NCBI GenBank assembly: GCA_027718005.1
Contig: JALLOP010000085.1
Span: 1 to 5,755 of the forward strand
Length of the DNA stretch: 5,755 nucleotides
Source: Patescibacteria group bacterium AH-259-L07
GTDB lineage: Bacteria; Patescibacteriota; Patescibacteriia; UBA2591; UBA6264
Direction of reading: 5' to 3'
Below are positions 4,464-5,755 of this stretch, piece after piece; positions within the stretch are counted from its first letter, which is position 1, and each line of letters begins with the position of its first letter. The notes under the pieces were generated by a model. It was not told where the DNA came from and searched no databases. It was given only the letters and a program-made list of their open reading frames with translations. The position numbers and the translations under genes were made by a program.

Positions 4464-4526
4464 AGTTTAATGAAAATATTTCGCATAAAAACGAGTTACG
4501 AAATTTTACTCAAAGAATCTTTATGA
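4464..4526 (+). repeat. Leader-like repeat L, copy 2, with 18-residue ORF overlapping the Nudix start
   Basis: An ATG at 4470 opens MKIFRIKTSYEILLKESL, ending TTATGA, so its stop overlaps the Nudix ATG (4523) by four bases. The first eight residues match the ORF at 1880 except for I3 in place of T3. No Shine-Dalgarno sequence precedes either the leader or the Nudix ATG. It may be a translated leader that feeds ribosomes to the Nudix gene, or the scar of another gene's 5' end, analogous to the SDR fragment at 783. Confidence 0.5.
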
Positions 4527-5047
4527 TAACAATTTGGAAAAAAATAAAAGAAGAACCGTTTAAAACAGGATTTCGCAAATTAATAAAAAAGACATTTCAA
4601 CTGCCTAATAATAGAATTACTGATTTTGATATAAAACATGAGGGACCGGTAGCGTGTATCCTTGCCTTAACTGAGGATAACAAAGTAATTTTAACAAAAC
4701 AATTTAGACCAGGTCCTGAAAAAATTCTACTTGAATTGCCAGGCGGCGATGTAGATGCTGACGAAACACCTGAGGAATCTATAAAAAGAGAATTTCTGGA
4801 GGAAACTGGACATACTGGTGATATTAAATTTGTTGGCACCAGCCTAGATTGTGCTTACTCCACAAGGATTAGGTATAACTTTGTGGCTACAAACTGCCGT
4901 AAAGTTCAAGATCAAAATCTAGAAGAAAATGAATTTATTCAGGTAGTCGAAATGTCTTTAGACGATTTTAGAAAACATCTTAGAAGCGGCGAATTAAGTG
5001 ATGTTGAGGGCGGCTATCTGGGATTGGATTTTCTCAGGTTGCTGTGA
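4523..5047 (+). CDS. Nudix hydrolase
   Basis: This 174-residue cytoplasmic protein hydrolyses a nucleoside diphosphate linked to another group. It has a canonical Nudix box, GX5EX7REUXEEXGU: G75, E81, then REFLEETGH at 89-97, where E90, E93 and E94 would hold the metal ions. The preceding LTKQFRPGPEKILLELPGG (57-75) is the QxR-containing strand and loop common in ADP-sugar pyrophosphatase-type enzymes (RudF/ADP-ribose pyrophosphatase side of the family). The SPG-type proline that usually marks ADP-ribose pyrophosphatases after the box is not seen; GTSLDCAYSTRIRYNF (105-120) stands there. Substrate is therefore left open. Size is typical. Residues 1-40 form a lysine-rich N-terminal extension that could help dimerise. 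The ATG overlaps the stop of the leader ORF (ATGA), implying coupled translation. A promoter candidate lies at 4282. It ends in TGA. Confidence 0.92.
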   Translation: MITIWKKIKEEPFKTGFRKLIKKTFQLPNNRITDFDIKHEGPVACILALTEDNKVILTKQFRPGPEKILLELPGGDVDADETPEESIKREFLEETGHTGDIKFVGTSLDCAYSTRIRYNFVATNCRKVQDQNLEENEFIQVVEMSLDDFRKHLRSGELSDVEGGYLGLDFLRLL

Positions 5048-5092
5048 ACTACTCAAAGAGGCTCTGCGCTTTCGTCGCTACGCTCATCACCC

Positions 5093-5210
5093 TCGTATAA
5101 CACAGAATATCCCATCTGCGGACCAAATAATAATTTTTGTAAACATGAAAAACATAATCATCACCGGCGCCAGCCGTGGCATTGGCTTGGCAACCGCAAA
5201 AAAATTTTTA
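5093..5210 (+). repeat. Direct repeat, copy 2: upstream region and first 22 codons of the intact SDR gene
   Basis: This is the partner of 732-849. It begins TCGnnTAACACAGA 46 bases after the Nudix stop and runs through AAATAATAATTTT into the coding sequence. The match ends after codon 22, beyond which the intact gene continues. With copy 1 it brackets about 4.36 kb of accessory genes. The bases just before it (ttcgtcgctacgctcatcaccc) are not shared with copy 1. Confidence 0.85.
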
Positions 5211-5755
5211 ACACAAGACTGGCACGTTATTGGCACCTATAACCAAACTACAATTCCGCTTAAACATAATAACTTACGCACCCTTAAACTTGACCAAGGT
5301 TCACCCGATAGTATTATCCAAGCTACTAATCAAATTAAAAATACTTATTCTCATATTGACGCCTTAGTAAATAACGCGGCTATTATCCTTGATGCTGAAG
5401 ATGAAACGGTTGGCTTAGAGAATATTCGCCAAACCTTTGAAGTTGATTTGTTTGGCTTGATAGACGTTACCGAGCGTCTTGTGCCTCTTCTCAAAAACGG
5501 CAGCCATATCATAAATATTGACTCTAGTTACGGCTCTTTTTCGTTGCCCATAGACGATAAAACATCAACTGGCTATCGAATGGCCAAAGCTGCCCTCAAT
5601 ATGTATACCCGCACGCTGGCTTTTCGTCTCAAGGATCAAGGCATTATCGTCTCGTCTCTGGATCCAGGCTGGGTGCAAACTGATATGGGCTACATTGGGG
5701 CAACTGAGGAAGAAAAGCCTGATCGAAGTCCAGACCAACCAGCAGATGAAATTTT
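5145..5755 (+). CDS. Short-chain dehydrogenase/reductase (SDR), 3' end outside the window
   Basis: At least 203 residues are readable, with no stop before the window ends; classical SDRs have about 230-260. It would be a cytoplasmic NAD(P)-dependent oxidoreductase. Seen motifs: TGASRGIG (7-14), the cofactor loop; LVNNAA (74-79); IDSSYG (125-130), holding the catalytic serine S127 or S128; YRMAK (144-148), with catalytic Y144 and K148; and DPGWVQTDMG (173-182), the PGxVxT motif. The position usually held by the tetrad asparagine in VNLFG reads VDLFG, so D101 replaces it. The YRMAKAALNMYTRTLA and PGWVQTDMG stretches resemble C-factor-like SDRs. The ATG lacks a Shine-Dalgarno sequence but follows the AT-rich AAATAATAATTTTTG run, which is also kept ahead of the fragment at 783. 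Substrate is unknown. Confidence 0.93.
   Translation, partial: MKNIIITGASRGIGLATAKKFLTQDWHVIGTYNQTTIPLKHNNLRTLKLDQGSPDSIIQATNQIKNTYSHIDALVNNAAIILDAEDETVGLENIRQTFEVDLFGLIDVTERLVPLLKNGSHIINIDSSYGSFSLPIDDKTSTGYRMAKAALNMYTRTLAFRLKDQGIIVSSLDPGWVQTDMGYIGATEEEKPDRSPDQPADEI

Noticed and set aside
4341..4526. A 61-residue ORF with a run of arginines
   Set aside because: Its first part is the R1 repeat read as protein, the arginine run being the GC-rich hairpin. Only the last 18 codons, from 4470, match another copy as a frame.
732..5121. A classical integron cassette array across the window
   Set aside because: Only one nearly complete attC-like site exists. The genes after 2466 are not followed by comparable sites, no attI or integrase is present, and two genes carry their own promoters and terminators, which is unlike typical cassettes.
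1..5755. tRNA, rRNA or CRISPR array
   Set aside because: No cloverleaf with a TTCRA loop, no conserved rRNA sequence and no regularly spaced repeats of 24-40 bases were seen on either strand.

Overview
The window is AT-rich (roughly one third G+C in most genes). It carries short, mostly poorly characterised genes with loose spacing and many intergenic repeats. Several genes lack a Shine-Dalgarno sequence, and stop codons follow the standard code. The small lineage-specific proteins, the ERTAW-type HExxH protein and the repeat-filled spacers suggest a Candidate Phyla Radiation (Patescibacteria/Parcubacteria-like) genome. This is an inference from style; no rRNA or marker gene is present to prove it.

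Layout. 1-230: a copy of a dispersed structured repeat (here R1) and the terminator of a minus-strand gene. 235-627: a winged-helix-like small protein on the minus strand with its own promoter, a strong ribosome binding site and a terminator. 732-857: a truncated 5' end of a short-chain dehydrogenase (SDR) gene, whose stop codon overlaps the start of the next gene. 854-1804: a 316-residue HExxH (zincin-like) protein. 1874-1989: a leader-like repeat, then an extended -10 promoter. 2022-2279: a small acidic protein. 2330-2435: a foldable element resembling an integron attC site. 2466-3089: a GNAT-like acetyltransferase. 3090-3694: no intact gene, but a partial R1, a terminator, the end of a decayed insertion sequence, two DnaA-box-like sites and a consensus promoter. 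3695-4276: a higher-GC orphan gene with promoter, ribosome binding site and terminator. 4282-5047: promoter with inverted repeat, second full R1, an 18-codon leader ORF and a Nudix hydrolase joined by an ATGA overlap. 5093-5755: the intact 5' part of an SDR gene running off the window.

The main structural observation is that about 112 bp, comprising the upstream region and first 22 codons of the SDR gene, is present twice in direct orientation. One copy is a scar at 732-849 and the other is the living gene at 5093-5210, about 4.36 kb apart. Everything between is accessory in character. The arrangement looks like an island or cassette cluster inserted at the 5' end of the SDR gene. Two accessory genes (the HExxH protein and the Nudix hydrolase) begin exactly at the stop codon of a short captured 5'-end ORF. 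No recombinase is encoded in the window, so the mechanism is unknown. The genes do not form an evident pathway; they read as independent accessory units.
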